Position numbers and translations under genes: made by a program. The notes beneath the pieces were generated by a model that had not been told where the DNA came from, ran no database searches, and saw only the letters and a list, made by a program, of their open reading frames with translations. DNA of 64,000 nt from Paulinella micropora. Its lineage: Eukaryota; Cercozoa; Imbricatea; Euglyphida; Paulinellidae. The first letter of the stretch is position 1; every line of letters begins with the position of its first letter. Below are positions 27,523 to 38,678 of this stretch, piece after piece. The stretch spans positions 331,975 to 395,974 of the forward strand of contig WBZZ01001245.1 in NCBI GenBank assembly GCA_019918135.1. Reading direction: 5' to 3'.

Positions 27523-30500
27523 ATGGAAACCTTCTACAAGGGGCGGGTATGGTACACGGGATCAAGAGAGCAAAAACCACAAGCAGCCGCTTTTAAAAGG
27601 GCGGACTCGCTCGGCCACAAGATTACGGTGGCCTTGGCGGACCCAAGCAGAAAAGGCAGCCGGGCCAAGTGGTACACATCCTTTCCGGGTATTGATGAAC
27701 TTTTCGAGTATTACCGCGGCTACGGCGAAGAAAACCGTGCCTTTTATGTCATCGATCGCTCAATCGAAGTAGAAGACGTGACATCGACCCTTGCCATGGA
27801 CATTGAATGGGTGACTGGCAAACGTGATGCCATGACCCCCCAGCGGCTGGCTAAGATACTATCGGCCATACGAGGGGAATTACCCATGCTAAAGGATCAT
27901 GACTGTAAGCTGCTCGATTTCGGGCGGAAGCAGTCTGACAACACGTTCAAGAACAGCTTCCATTTGCACGTGCCATCGGTTGTCTTCGCCAACAATAAGG
28001 AAGTGGGTAACTTTGTCAAGGCCAAGCTGTGGCTAGCCCAAGGCCTCATCAACGACCCGCTGATGAAGCAAGGGGGTAAGGACATTATCGACTTTGGCAT
28101 ATACTCTCGCAACCGGCTGTTCCGTTTGCCAGGGTCGGCCAAGCTGTCGGGTGAAGAAGCTGTGCCCAAGAACATGCCTGCCTGTGTGCAGGACCTGCTG
28201 GACGCCATCCCTGCATGGTACAGGCCCATTACGCATACGGCCACCGAGGAGGAAGCCATGAAATGCCAGCGCAAGTATACCAAGCCTTCTTCGAGATTTG
28301 GAGACAACGCAGTCGCTCGTCATTTGACCGACCTGTTACGCCAAAAAGGAGACATGTTCACCATCGTCAAGTGCCTGTCGGACGGGAGGTACGTGGGCAT
28401 TACGGACCCGGAGCACGGCCGGACATGCCTTATCAAGGGAGAACACAACAAGAGCGACAATTGTTATTTTATAATCGATAGGGAAGGCTACGTGCATTAT
28501 CATTGCTTCGACTCGGAGGCCCACCCGTATTGCGCTGGTACAGTGATCGGTCGTTTACCAGGGCACGAAAAAGCGCCGTCCATGTGGGCCCCTGGTGTCA
28601 GGCTCAACAACCACGACGAGCCAGAAGGCTACCTCAAGCCCCTCATTTTCGATGATTGCGACCAAGTCATTGCCGTGGCCGCGCACTGTGGCCGTGGGAA
28701 GAGTACCGCGCTGGTGAGGCTCGTTAGGCGCATGCTTGAGGAAGAAGCGCCCGAGGGACTTCGCATTCTCGTGGTCTCTGCGCGTATCTCGCACGCGGCG
28801 GTACAGAAGGGCCAGTTTGACGGGCTTGGGTTTATACACTACAAGGACAAGAAATGGTGGGAAAATGATCGGGTCATTTGCCAGTACGAGTCTCTTCACA
28901 ATCTATCTGACCACAAGGTCAAGGGCTTTGACTTGGTGATTATGGACGAGGCCCGGTCCATCGTCGACCAGATGTTGTCTAGCGAGACAAACGGCAAGTT
29001 CTTGGGCCGTAACGCGCGCTACTTCTACGCTTTGCTTAGCCGTCCGGGCGTCAAGGTGGTGGCGCTGGACGCGGACCTCGAGAGCGACGGGGCCGTGCCA
29101 GCGCTGCTGCAGCACATTGCAACTTCTCCGAGCGCCATCCGGGTCGAGCGCTACACTCAGAACCCAACCAAGCGCAAGTTCTATGTAACGAGAGACCGCA
29201 AGCAGCTGATTGACAGGATCAAGTCCTCGGCCAAGGCGGGCGAGAAGACGGCGATCGCGTGCGCGACCAAGGCCTGCGCCGAGGCCTGGGAGCAGCTCAT
29301 CAAGAAAGAACGCCCCGACCTCAAGGCTGTCCTGATTACCGGCGACGTCGACGATTCGCTGAAGAAGTCTATGCAGGACCCAGACACGTTCCTGAAAAAC
29401 TTTGACGTCCTGATTTTTACTAGCGCGGTCTCGGTAGGGGCAGACGTGCAGCTGCCATGGCACCTGCTGCTGGTGGACGCCTCCTCGCGCAACGGCTGCG
29501 GCCCGCGCCAGCTCATGCAGATGATGGGTCGCTTCCGCAAAATGCAAGTTGAGCGGGTCGACGTGCTGTACCCGCCCAAGCCCATGAAGGCCGACGTCAG
29601 CTACGCACTTTGCCACCGCCTCGAAAAGGCCAGACGGGACCTGCGCGAGCGAGAGACCGATATTAAACAATACCAAGGCATGATCAGGTTCCAGGAGACG
29701 TTTGACGAGGACGGGACCATGCTCCTTTCGCCTGATTGGTTCACTGAACTGCACATTCACGCACGGGCCGAGAAGCTGGCGCAGTTTGAGGAGGAGTTCA
29801 AGCGGCAGGCCGGCCGCCACCAGTTCCAGCTGATCATGGAAGAGGAGGCAGGACAGGACGAAGGAGCGGCAGAGTTCAAGGAGTACAAGGAACTGGCCAA
29901 GGCCGACCGGGAGAACCTTTTCAAAGACGCCTTTGATGTGTTCAAGGACTGTCCACCCGACGAGCTCCACCAGCGCCTCAAGGATCTCAAGGCCAAGACC
30001 GACGCCAACGAGGCGTCTGCCTATGAAAAAATCCAGCTTGCTTTGGTCCATACCCTCAAGCTGTTCCGCGGAGAGGGAGGGGATGATGAGCGTCGTGAGA
30101 AGCAGCGGGCCCTTACTTATGACGAGTTCAAGCTGGTCTCTGAGAATACGCGGCCTCTATACAACATTGCAGCCGTGCTGAAAAAAGGCCTGCTGAGCGA
30201 GGAAATCTTGATGCAACAGAGGAACAAGCTACGGGAGAGACAATACATCAACACCGCTGACACCCCTCTGTGGCACATGGCTGCTTTGAAGACGGTGCAG
30301 GCATTCGAGGTGCTTGGAATCCAAAACGCGGGGCTGCGCGCGGACGGGACATCCACGGTCTCTTTTACCAAGAAGGACGTGGTTGCCAACAGGGCCAAGA
30401 TCATTGAGTTGACCAGCGCAGCGGTCAGAGCGGGTGGATCAAAGATACGATCATATACTACTTCAGGGAAATTAGCCGCTGATCCCGCACATCTTCCTCT

Positions 30501-30792
30501 CAAGGGACTGCGTCAGGCGATACAAAGCAATTTTGGTGGCACTATCAAGGGTCGACGAAAGATGAAGAGAGACGGCGACCGCAACAAGACAGAAGAATAC
30601 GTGCTCGAACAAAACAGGACCCTTGTCGATCTCGCGATGCTGTCGAACGCGTACGAAGGCGACCAAATTGCGAATGTTATTGTGGCAGGAAGCAACACAA
30701 TCGAAATCGAACCCCCTCTCAAGAAGAGCAAGACCAACGATGACCAGACGACTCTCAAATTCACCAATCGTGGCCTGGAGGCCGTTTCTTAA
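27523..30792 (+). CDS. PrimPol fused to UL9-type helicase, copy A', 1089 aa
   Basis: ATG at 27523, stop at 30790-30792 after NRGLEAVS. All primase (MDIEW, SFHLHV, DIIDFG), zinc and helicase motifs described for 15465-18773 are kept. The protein is a mosaic: at the N-terminus it shares residues with A'' (REQKPQ, VTSTLAMD, AKILSA) against A (REQRPQ, VTSALAMD, AKTLSA), while from about residue 270 on it shares residues with A (HLTDLL, VERYTQ, ADRENLFKDAFDVFKD) against A''. It also has private changes (MKQGGKD, GYVHYHC, GHEKAPS). The natural C-terminus is probably the EAVS form, as it is shared with A''. Confidence 0.85.
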   Translation: METFYKGRVWYTGSREQKPQAAAFKRADSLGHKITVALADPSRKGSRAKWYTSFPGIDELFEYYRGYGEENRAFYVIDRSIEVEDVTSTLAMDIEWVTGKRDAMTPQRLAKILSAIRGELPMLKDHDCKLLDFGRKQSDNTFKNSFHLHVPSVVFANNKEVGNFVKAKLWLAQGLINDPLMKQGGKDIIDFGIYSRNRLFRLPGSAKLSGEEAVPKNMPACVQDLLDAIPAWYRPITHTATEEEAMKCQRKYTKPSSRFGDNAVARHLTDLLRQKGDMFTIVKCLSDGRYVGITDPEHGRTCLIKGEHNKSDNCYFIIDREGYVHYHCFDSEAHPYCAGTVIGRLPGHEKAPSMWAPGVRLNNHDEPEGYLKPLIFDDCDQVIAVAAHCGRGKSTALVRLVRRMLEEEAPEGLRILVVSARISHAAVQKGQFDGLGFIHYKDKKWWENDRVICQYESLHNLSDHKVKGFDLVIMDEARSIVDQMLSSETNGKFLGRNARYFYALLSRPGVKVVALDADLESDGAVPALLQHIATSPSAIRVERYTQNPTKRKFYVTRDRKQLIDRIKSSAKAGEKTAIACATKACAEAWEQLIKKERPDLKAVLITGDVDDSLKKSMQDPDTFLKNFDVLIFTSAVSVGADVQLPWHLLLVDASSRNGCGPRQLMQMMGRFRKMQVERVDVLYPPKPMKADVSYALCHRLEKARRDLRERETDIKQYQGMIRFQETFDEDGTMLLSPDWFTELHIHARAEKLAQFEEEFKRQAGRHQFQLIMEEEAGQDEGAAEFKEYKELAKADRENLFKDAFDVFKDCPPDELHQRLKDLKAKTDANEASAYEKIQLALVHTLKLFRGEGGDDERREKQRALTYDEFKLVSENTRPLYNIAAVLKKGLLSEEILMQQRNKLRERQYINTADTPLWHMAALKTVQAFEVLGIQNAGLRADGTSTVSFTKKDVVANRAKIIELTSAAVRAGGSKIRSYTTSGKLAADPAHLPLKGLRQAIQSNFGGTIKGRRKMKRDGDRNKTEEYVLEQNRTLVDLAMLSNAYEGDQIANVIVAGSNTIEIEPPLKKSKTNDDQTTLKFTNRGLEAVS

Positions 30793-32271
30793 AAAACCCC
30801 CAAGCATCTATTCTCCCCAAAAAAAAAGATGATGATGGTATTTTAGAATATATCATACGTGGCGCAAGTTCCCCCCATAATTTCAGGGGGAGGTGGGGGG
30901 GATCGTGCGCCAAAAAAAGAAAAAAAAGTGTGCGCGGGGGCTGAGCGCGGACGGGACATCCCACAGTCTCTTTTACCAAGAAGGACGTGGTTGCCAACAG
31001 GGGCCAAGATCATTGAGTTGACCAGCGCAGCGGTCAGAGCGGGTGGCGGAAGGTTACAATCACGAGTCAAGGCTGGAAAGGTAGCCAACGATCCCAGTCA
31101 CGCGCCTCTCAGGGGACTGCGCCAGGCGATACAAAAGCAACTTTGGTTCGACCATCAAGGGTAAGCGAACAAAGAGAAATGAAGGCCGTGACCAGGTAGA
31201 GATGTATGTCATCGAGCAGGACAAGGACCTTGTGAACCTCGCTATGTTGGGGTGGAAACAGCGACAATATTCCGCCAGCAGCCTTTACAACGGATTTAGA
31301 CGCTGTGGTTGAGCCTTCTTCCAAAAAGCGCAGGGTCACCGAGGGAGCCGACCACAACGGTCAAAAGAAACTTAAGTTTACGAACCATGGATTGGGAGTC
31401 GTTTAAATCCTTCTTTTTTTCATTAAAAAAAATTTGGGGCCGATTTGACCCATGAATACAGGGGGGAAGTGGCAAAAACCGGCCCATAACTATCGGACGG
31501 CCACTTGACTGGTTTACATAAATCTTTGTGCATGCCCACGCCGAGAAGATGACCAAGCACCAATTCGAAAATCGTCATGGACGAGAATGAAAAGGCCGAG
31601 ACGGAAGAGACCAAGACCATGCGCGCCTTCTTTGAGCTATGCGAGATCTCGGTGGAGGAGTTTGATCAGCGGAGGCAGGACCTCGATGGACGCGTCAAGA
31701 AGAGGCAGACCGCCACCTGACCTACGAGCTCTTTATGCTGGCGCACAAGCACAAGAGGGTCGTGTTTAACCTGGCCATGGTCCTGAAGCGAGGTCTGGAC
31801 CACGACGTTGTGTTAGCTCCCCTTCAGCATGCGTGGCGCGCGTTCCCCCCATAATTTCAGGGGGAGGTGGGGGAACGCGCGCCAAAAAAAAAGTGTGCGC
31901 GGGGGGCTGAGCGCCAGGCGATACAAAATAACTTTGGTTCGACCATCAAGGGCAAGCGAACAAAGAGAAATGAAGGCCGTGACCAGGTAGAGATGTATGT
32001 CATCGAACATAACAAAGACCTCGTTAAACTCGCTAGTATGATATCCAATGCGTGGCACGCATTCCCCCCATAATTTCAGGGGGAGGTGGAGGGAACGCGT
32101 GCCAAAGAAAAAGAGTGTGTTTTTACTTTGCCATTTCTGGCGCGCATTCCCCCCCCCATAATTTCAGGGGGGAGGTGGCAGGAAGCAGCACAATCGAAAA
32201 TCCAGGGACCAGACAGCTCTCAAGTTCACCAATCCGGGAGGGGGGAGGGGGGGCCCCCGCTGAATTTCGGT
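30793..32271 (+). pseudogene. Decayed divergent PrimPol-helicase tail fragments with GC hairpins, A' copy
   Basis: Mirror of 14028-15464, plus-strand sense here: pieces AKIIELTSAAVRAGGGRLQS near 31005, KRTKRNEGRDQVEMYVIE near 31160, HAEKMTKHQFEN near 31540, LTYELFMLAHKHKR near 31720, and VEMYVIEHNKDLVKLA near 31985. GC hairpins at 30861-30911, about 31837-31885, 32055-32103 and 32139-32178. Differences from A are single bases and short length changes. Confidence 0.7.
30861..30911. repeat. GC-rich hairpin element after PrimPol-helicase stop, A' copy
   Basis: Stem GGCGCAAGTTCCCCCC with complement GGGGGGATCGTGCGCC around loop ATAATTTCAGGGGGAGGT, 69 bases after the stop codon, followed by A-rich sequence in the sense direction. 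A transcript would form a strong stem-loop here, so a 3'-end role is possible; the same element also sits where no gene ends. Confidence 0.75.
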
Positions 32272-32820
32272 TCACGCAAAGAGGTTTAATAAAAAAGACT
32301 CGATCAAACTTGCGGGAGGCGCAGGAGACTGCTGCTGGTGCTGTATCGCCAGTTTCTTTTCCCAGTACCTCTGCATATAGATTGCCCGTTTCTCAGGATG
32401 GCTGTCCATGTATCGTTTGGTCCGGCGAGCACGCCCGGCCCTAGCTCGCGCCTCGTCCCGTCGCGGGGATATCTTGGTTGTGCGTAGCCCCGCCTTTTCG
32501 AAGGCTTTTAGCATTTTCCGGCGCCTGTAGCCTCCTCCACCAAAATGCAGGCCCTTGAACGGACATTTTTGATAAAGGGTCCATTCTTCCGACAGTTCAT
32601 TTGCGCGCGCGTGGCAGGTGCTGCTCTGACACTTTGAACCCGGGAGGTGTTTCCTAGTCAGAAGGCCAGCATCGCAGAAACGAACCAGCCAGGACGGGCG
32701 TGTACCGGCGGGTAAATGTCTAAGTTTCCGACGACATTTTTTGTAGGACTCAAAGTGGTCATGTACAGGGGCGTCCGTTGCTACCGGAACACACCCGCAA
32801 TTTTCTGCCTCCTCCGCCAT
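32272..32820 (-). CDS. Hypothetical basic Cys-containing protein, A' copy, 182 aa
   Basis: Identical in translation to 13479-14027 as far as I can see (MAEEAENCGCVPVATDAP to LNLFA). ATG at 32820. Confidence 0.55.
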   Translation of the reverse strand: MAEEAENCGCVPVATDAPVHDHFESYKKCRRKLRHLPAGTRPSWLVRFCDAGLLTRKHLPGSKCQSSTCHARANELSEEWTLYQKCPFKGLHFGGGGYRRRKMLKAFEKAGLRTTKISPRRDEARARAGRARRTKRYMDSHPEKRAIYMQRYWEKKLAIQHQQQSPAPPASLIESFLLNLFA

Positions 32821-32865
32821 ACTTTCTGCACTATGGTCCACAAGAAAAAAAAAACCAGCATCATT

Positions 32866-33158
32866 GTGTCTCGGGAAGCTCAAAATTAAAAGACTTTAAA
32901 AGGCTGAGACGTGAGACAGGGTCCGGGGTCTGCTGGCGAGATATAAAATGGGCAATGTGCAAAATGCGTTCAAGGGGGGGCGGAAGAGGTCTCCCCCCCC
33001 TCCCCCCTCCTCAGTGACACTTTAGACACAATGACAATTGGTAAAGGAGTGATTAGAATAGTAGATATTACAGATTGCACATTGCACATTGCACATTCTG
33101 GGAGCTGGCTCACGTCTCAGGCGATTAAAGCCTTTTAATTTTGAGTTTCTTGAGACAA
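32866..33158. mobile_element. MITE-like element, A' copy of 13141-13433
   Basis: Inverted copy in the A' repeat with the same ends and the same length (293 bp); duplicated together with A rather than newly inserted. Confidence 0.7.
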
Positions 33159-33238
33159 GAGGCGGAGATGCAGACGGAAAGAAAGTTTCAGGGTGGAAGC
33201 TGCTGATATAATATGCACACACCAGAAGTAGACATTGG

Positions 33239-33703
33239 TCTTAACCGGTATTCTTCCCATCAACCTCTCTGCCTTGGGTGGCTCTGGTACAGTGGCGGAA
33301 GCAGTAGCAGTGAATGCGGGTCCTTCATCCATCTCGATGCCGAGGAGCTCATCGAGCAGAAAATAGCATCGGGTTGCGCCGCAAACTCAGTGATACACCG
33401 CGATCTTCTGCTCGATGAGCTCGAGTCCAGCTGCATGGCTGCCTCGAGCTGTTCGTGCCTGCTCCGACCGCAGATGTTTCGCCCTCTCGCCTGGTATCAG
33501 AGGGCCAGCACCTGGAGCAGCTTGTCGAAAAGCAGGCAGTCGACCGGCCTGCCTTTCGACAAGCTACCAACAACCCTTGCATCTGCATCAGAACATCCAC
33601 TGAAGGAGGCGATGGCGTCGGTGACAGCGAAAAAGCCGTCCTGTTGTCTCACTGACTCTCCAAAGTCAGCCTCGTTGGTGCATTCGCCTTCAAACACGTC
33701 CAT
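33239..33703 (-). pseudogene. BRO-like gene, internally deleted, A' copy
   Basis: Mirror of 12596-13060 with the same deletions and stop; preceded by the conserved leader at 33704-33875. Confidence 0.65.
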
Positions 33704-33875
33704 CATGCTTGCTTGGTCGATTTGTGAGCAAAAAAGAAATGACAAAAGCTGTTACGGGTAGGAATGGTTCAGGCACGTTTTGCCCTTTTGTTTTCGAAAA
33801 ATCTCGATATTCGAAACAACTCGGCCGGGGTCAGACCATCCATTTCATGAGCCGGCTTTTGCGTGAAATTTGAAC

Positions 33876-34006
33876 CACTGGTCGAAAATTTAACGGGTCC
33901 ACCGAAATAGCCGTTACTCTTCTTTTTTCAAAAAGAAGTTCCCGGGAAAACGGCTAGCCGTTACTTATTTTTCAAAAAAAGTTCCAGAGAAAAGAGGTAC
34001 ACAGGC
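33876..34006. repeat. GTAACGG hairpin units, A' copy
   Basis: Mirror of 12293-12423: short stem-loop units between the BRO-like leader and the membrane-protein fragment. Confidence 0.75.
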
Positions 34007-34144
34007 ATGGACAACAGCACGCTGTTCCTCAATGGTTGTCTCCCTGCACGTGCGGCCTGCGTGGCTACGACCGATTACGTCGTGCGAGGCTTACTGGAAA
34101 AACCACCGCTTTCACTCATGGCACCAGACGAGCTGCCGGTGTGA
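34007..34144 (+). pseudogene. Fragment of the giant-virus-type membrane protein gene, A' copy
   Basis: Starts MDNSTLFLNGCLPARAA and stops at 34142-34144 after 45 codons; same internal deletion as 12165-12292. Confidence 0.6.
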
Positions 34145-34176
34145 TAAAAGGCAGAGAAGGAGAAAATAATCGAGGC

Positions 34177-34515
34177 GTGTCTCAGGAAAAAAAATAAAAG
34201 GGTTCTAAAAGGCTGAGACGTGAGACACGGTCCGGGGGGTGAGGCAATATATAAAATGGGCAATGTGCAAAATGCGTTAACGTTAAACTTTGCAACTATG
34301 CATTCCAAGGGGTCGGAAGAGGTCTCCCCCTTCAAAGTGGTTATTCTTTAGACACTTTAGACATGTTTTTTTTAATGACAATTGGTAAAGAAGTGATTAA
34401 AATAGTAGAGATTGCACATTGCACATTGCACATTGCACATTCTGGGGTCCGGCCCGGGACCCTGGCTCCTGTCTCAGGCGATTAAAGTCTTTTAATTTTG
34501 AGTTTCTTGAGACAA
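34177..34515. mobile_element. MITE-like element with 5-bp target duplication, A' copy
   Basis: Mirror of 11784-12122, 339 bp, flanked by GAGGC at 34172-34176 and 34516-34520. The duplication is the complement of the GCCTC in A, so insertion preceded the inverted duplication. Confidence 0.75.
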
Positions 34516-34546
34516 GAGGCGGTCTTTCTCAAAGTAAACATTGGTC

Positions 34547-35173
34547 TTAACCGGCATCCCTCCCATCACCCTCTGTGCATTGGGGTGGCGCCGTGAATGC
34601 GGGCAGAAAGGCAGTACTTCTCATGGCCTCTACTGCCTGCCTTGCGCTTTTGCGTGCCTCAGCCGCGAAGAACAGTTTGTCGTCGTCGTCCATCTCGATG
34701 CCGAGGAGCTCGAGCACGCCCTTGTATGCATCGGGATGCGATGCATATTCGGTGATCGCCAATGTCTTGCGCGCGCCGATCTCCGCGATCTTCTGTTCGA
34801 TGAGCTCGAGTTCGACGCGACGCTTCTTGTTGGTAGGCTGCTCGACCACCACCCTCTCGCCTGGTATCAGGTCCAGCACCTGGAGCAATTTGTCGAAGGG
34901 CAGGCAGTCGACCGGTCTGCCTCGCCTACCGTCGACTCTCGCGAATGCGATCCTCTTGAGTGAATCCGGCTTTCCGACTTGGGGCTTAAGTCTGGTATAA
35001 ATATCCCATGCATCTTTGGTAGAACACCCCTTGAAGGAGGCTATCGCGTCGGTGACGGAGAAAAAGCCGTCTTGTTGTCTCACTGGCTCTCCAAAGTCAG
35101 CCTCTTTAAGTCCCATGAGCATCGGGTTGGCCGCGATGGCCTCGTTGGTGCATTCGCCTTCAAACACGTCCAT
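34547..35173 (-). CDS. BRO/KilA-like protein, A' copy, 208 aa
   Basis: ATG at 35173. Translation equals that of 11126-11752 throughout (EPVRQQDGFFSVTDAIASF to PQCTEGDGRDAG). Conserved leader at 35174-35354. Confidence 0.55.
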   Translation of the reverse strand: MDVFEGECTNEAIAANPMLMGLKEADFGEPVRQQDGFFSVTDAIASFKGCSTKDAWDIYTRLKPQVGKPDSLKRIAFARVDGRRGRPVDCLPFDKLLQVLDLIPGERVVVEQPTNKKRRVELELIEQKIAEIGARKTLAITEYASHPDAYKGVLELLGIEMDDDDKLFFAAEARKSARQAVEAMRSTAFLPAFTAPPQCTEGDGRDAG

Positions 35174-35354
35174 GATGCTTGCTTTGTCGATTTGTGAGCA
35201 AAAAAGAAATGACAAAGGCTGTTACGGGTAGGAGTGGTTCAGGCACGTTTTGCCTTTTTTTTCGAAAAATCTCGATATTCGAAACAACTCGGCCGGGCCA
35301 GGCTTATTTTGGACCATCCATTTCATAAGCAGGCTTTTGCGTGAAATTTGAACA

Positions 35355-35716
35355 AGTTGTAAAATGTAACCGCAGCTACAAAGGGTAGCTAGCCCAAAGT
35401 TTCACGGGTCCACCAAAATAGCCGTTACTCATCTTTTTCAAAAAGAAATTCCCGGGAAAACGGCTAGCCGTTACGCATCTTTTCAAAGAAAAGTAACGGT
35501 TTTTCACCTTCCCAACCCCATTACTTTTTTTCTTATTATTTATTACATATTATATATCAGAAATTTCTAACATATAACATGTAATAAATAATAAGGAAAA
35601 AAGCAATAGGGTCGGGGAGGTGAAAAACCGTTACTCGTCTTTTTCAAAAATGGAGTAACGGTTAGCCGTTACCTTTTTTTTTCAAAAAAAGTTCCAGAGA
35701 AAAGAAGTACACAGGC
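35355..35716. repeat. GTAACGG hairpin cluster with 144-bp palindrome, A' copy
   Basis: Mirror of 10583-10910; large palindrome at 35492-35635. A few base differences lie in the palindrome arms (TATATATCAGAAATTTC here). Confidence 0.8.
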
Positions 35717-36029
35717 ATGGACAACAGCACACTGTTCCTCACTGGTTGTCTCCCTGCACGTGCGGCCTACACCTACCTAGCCTGGCGTGGCTACGACCGA
35801 TTACGTCTACTAGCGCTCCTGCCGGCTCTCGGGCGCCCTCGACCATAAGGAGGACAAGGGGGTTTTCGGCGGCGAGGCCTACTGGAAAGACCACCGCTTC
35901 ACCCATGGCACCATGTGGGCTCTCTACGCACTCACCGGCCGAGCGGACTTCCTAGCTGTCGACACCTTCATGGGCGCAGCCATAGTCTACGACCACTACA
36001 CCGACGAGAAAACAATCCTCGCCGCCTAG
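35717..36029 (+). pseudogene. Giant-virus-type small membrane protein, A' copy, frameshifted
   Basis: Same start, same slip and same stop (TAG 36027-36029) as 10270-10582; one visible base difference (TACGCACTC against TACGCGCTC). Confidence 0.5.
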
Positions 36030-36043
36030 TCAACATCGCCGCC

Positions 36044-36294
36044 ATGGCTCAGAGCGTAACCAGGGTCAAGCCCAACGGGCTGGTGCAGCTCAAAATCCGC
36101 AATGGCAAGCGCGGGGGTAAAGAAAGGTGGGCACGTGCCTGTCCACAGTGCTTCTCCCAGGGCGTGGCCAGGCAGGTCCACGCCAACGACTTGTGCTACG
36201 AACACTGCTCCCAACAGTGCACCGAATGCCTCCGGGAGCAAGCCAGTGGCTACACCGACGTCTACCGCGACGGTGTCTGTAAGACACACGACTG
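36044..36294 (+). pseudogene. Cys-rich protein truncated by repeat, A' copy
   Basis: ATG at 36044; as 10008-10255 but VQLKIRN replaces VQHKIRN. Passes into the GTAACGG repeat after ACACGACTGG. Confidence 0.55.
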
Positions 36295-36523
36295 GTCGAA
36301 AATTTCACGGGTCCACCGAAACAGCCGTTACTTTTCTTGTTCGAAAAAAGTTCCCGGGAAAACGGCTAGCCGTTACTCGTTTTTCGAAAAACGAGTAACT
36401 GTTAGCCGTTACGCACTTTTTTTGAAAAAAACGAGTAACGGTTTTTCACCCTCCCAGACCTTATAAATTTTCCTATTTTTATTATATATTACATATTATA
36501 AATATCTAGAAAACAGTAGCACC
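36295..36523. repeat. GTAACGG hairpin cluster, palindrome half deleted
   Basis: Mirror of 9586-10007, but the palindrome starting at 36432 stops in its middle at about 36508 (AAATATCTAG) and is joined to GAAAACAGTAGCACCCCC. A deletion of about 190 bases has removed one palindrome arm and the adjoining units, as expected from hairpin loss in replication. Confidence 0.75.
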
Positions 36524-37325
36524 CCCTGCTTCCTCTTCTTTAGTATCTCCTTCTCCTTCTTGTCCTTCTTCTTCCTTTTCACCCTTTCCACTCTCCTCCT
36601 CCTCTTCTCTCTTCCATTTCACCCTTTCCAATCTCCTCATCTTCCCCTTCATCCCCTATCTCGACAGCTATGCGTCTCTTCTTTCTCCTCTCCTATCCTC
36701 CCCCCTCTCCCCCTGCTTCCTCTGCTTTAGTATCTCCTTCTCCTTCTTGTCCTTCTTCTTCCTTTTCACCCTTTCCACTCTCCTCCTCCTCTTCTCTCTT
36801 CCATTTCACCCCTTTCCAATCTCCTCATCTTCCCCTTCATCCCCTATCTCGACAGCTATGCGTCTCTTCTTTCTCCTCTCCTATCCTCCCCTCTCCCCCT
36901 GCTTCCTCTGCTTTAATATCTCCTTCTCCTTCTTGTCCTTCTTCTTCCTTTTCACCCTTTCCACTCTCCTCCTCCTCTTCTCTCTTCCATTTCACCCCTT
37001 TCCAATCTCCTCATCTTCCCCTTCATCCCCTACCTCGACAGCTATGCATCTCTTCTTTCTCCTCTCCTCCCCCCTGCTTCCTCTGCTTTAGTATCTCCTT
37101 CTCCTTCTTGTCCTTCTTCTTCCTTTTCACCCTTTCCACTCTCCTCCTCCTCTTCTCTCTTCCATTTCACCCTTTCCAATCTCCTCATCTTCCCCTTCAT
37201 CCCCTGTCTCGACAGCTATGCGTCTCTTCTTTCTCCTCTCCTATCCTCCCCTCTCCCCCTGCTTCCTCTGCTTTAATATCTCCTTCTCCTTCTTGTCCTT
37301 CTTCTTCCTTTTCACCCTTTCCACT
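36524..37325. repeat. Polypyrimidine (A' strand) tandem array, four units
   Basis: Inverted counterpart of 8777-9585; landmarks TATCTCGACAGCTATGCGTC near 36657, 36845, 37029 and 37207. Purines are on the minus strand here, so the purine strand follows the orientation of the A block. Confidence 0.9.
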
Positions 37326-37518
37326 GACTTCCTAGCTGTTGAGGCTTAAGTCTGGTATAAATATCCCATGCATCTTTGTTAGAGCATCCCTTAAAGGAGG
37401 CTATCGCGTCGGTGACAGAGAAGAAACAGTCCTCTTGTCTCACTGACTCTCCAAGGTCAGCCCCCTTGTATTCCCCGATACACTCGTTGGTAGCATTCGC
37501 CTTCACACACATCCATCA
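37326..37518 (-). pseudogene. BRO-like gene fragment, A' copy
   Basis: Mirror of 8584-8776 with one visible difference in the first codons (TGTGTGTGAAG against TGTGTCTGAAG). Confidence 0.7.
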
Positions 37519-37930
37519 TCCTTGCTTGGTCGAATTCTGGTCGAAAATTTCACTGGTCCACCGAAATAGCCGTTACTTTTCTTGTTCGAAAAAAGTTCCC
37601 GGGAAAACGGCTAGCCGTTACTTATTTTTTCAAAAAAAAAGTAACGGTTTTCCACCTTCCCGACCCCATTACTTTTTTTCTTATTATTTATTACATATTA
37701 TATATCAGAAATATCTAACATATAATATGTAATAAATAATAAGAAAAAAAGCAATAGGGTCTGGGAAGGTGAAAACCGTTACTAGTTTTTTTCAAAAAAT
37801 AGAGTAACGGCTCCTGGAGCCGTTACTCATTTTTCGAAAAAGATTCCAGCGAAAAAGGTTCCCGTGAAAACGTAGCCGTTACTCCATTTTTGAAAGAGAT
37901 TCAATCGAAAAAGGCTCACAGAAAACAGTA
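37519..37930. repeat. GTAACGG hairpin cluster with 144-bp palindrome, A' copy
   Basis: Mirror of 8169-8583; large palindrome at 37640-37783. Confidence 0.8.
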
Positions 37931-38678
37931 GCATCCCCCTGCTTCCTCTTCTTTAGTATCTCCTTCTCCTTCTTGTCCTTCTTCTTCCTTTTCACCCTTT
38001 CCACTCTCCTCCTCCTCTTCTCTCTTCCATTTCACCCTTTCCAATCTCCTCATCTTCCCCTTCATCCCCTATCTCGACAGCTATGCATCTCTTCTTTCTC
38101 CTCTCCTATCCTCCCCTCTCCCCCTGCTTCCTCTGCTTTAGTATCTCCTTCTCCTTCTTGTCCTTCTTCTTCCTTTTCACCCTTTCCACTCTCCTCCTCC
38201 TCTTCTCTCTTCCATTTCACCCTTTCCAATCTCCTCATCTTCCCCTTCATCCCCTATCTCGACAGCTATGCATCTCTTCTTTCTCCTCTCCTATCCTCCC
38301 CTCCCCCCCTGCTTCCTCTGCTTTAGTATCTCCTTCTCCTTCTTGTCCTTCTTCTTCCTTTTCACCCTTTCCACTCTCCTCCTCCTCTTCTCTCTTCCAT
38401 TTCACCCTTTCCAATCTCCTCATCTTCCCCTTCATCCCCTATCTCGACAGCTATGCATCTCTTCTTTCTCCTCTCCTCCCCCCTGCTTCCTCTGCTTTAG
38501 TATCTCCTTCTCCTTCTTGTCCTTCTTCCTTTTCACCCTTTCCACTCTCCTCCTCCTCTTCTCTCTTCCATTTCACCCTTTCCAATCTCCTCATCTTCCC
38601 CTTCATCCCCTATCTCGACAGCTATGCGTCTCTTCTTTCTCCTCTCCTCCTCCCCCCTGCTTCCTCTTCTTTATCTTC
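37931..38678. repeat. Polypyrimidine (A' strand) tandem array, four units
   Basis: Inverted counterpart of 7076-8168, but with four landmarks (near 38070, 38255, 38440, 38612) against six, so two units have been lost or gained since duplication. Confidence 0.9.
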
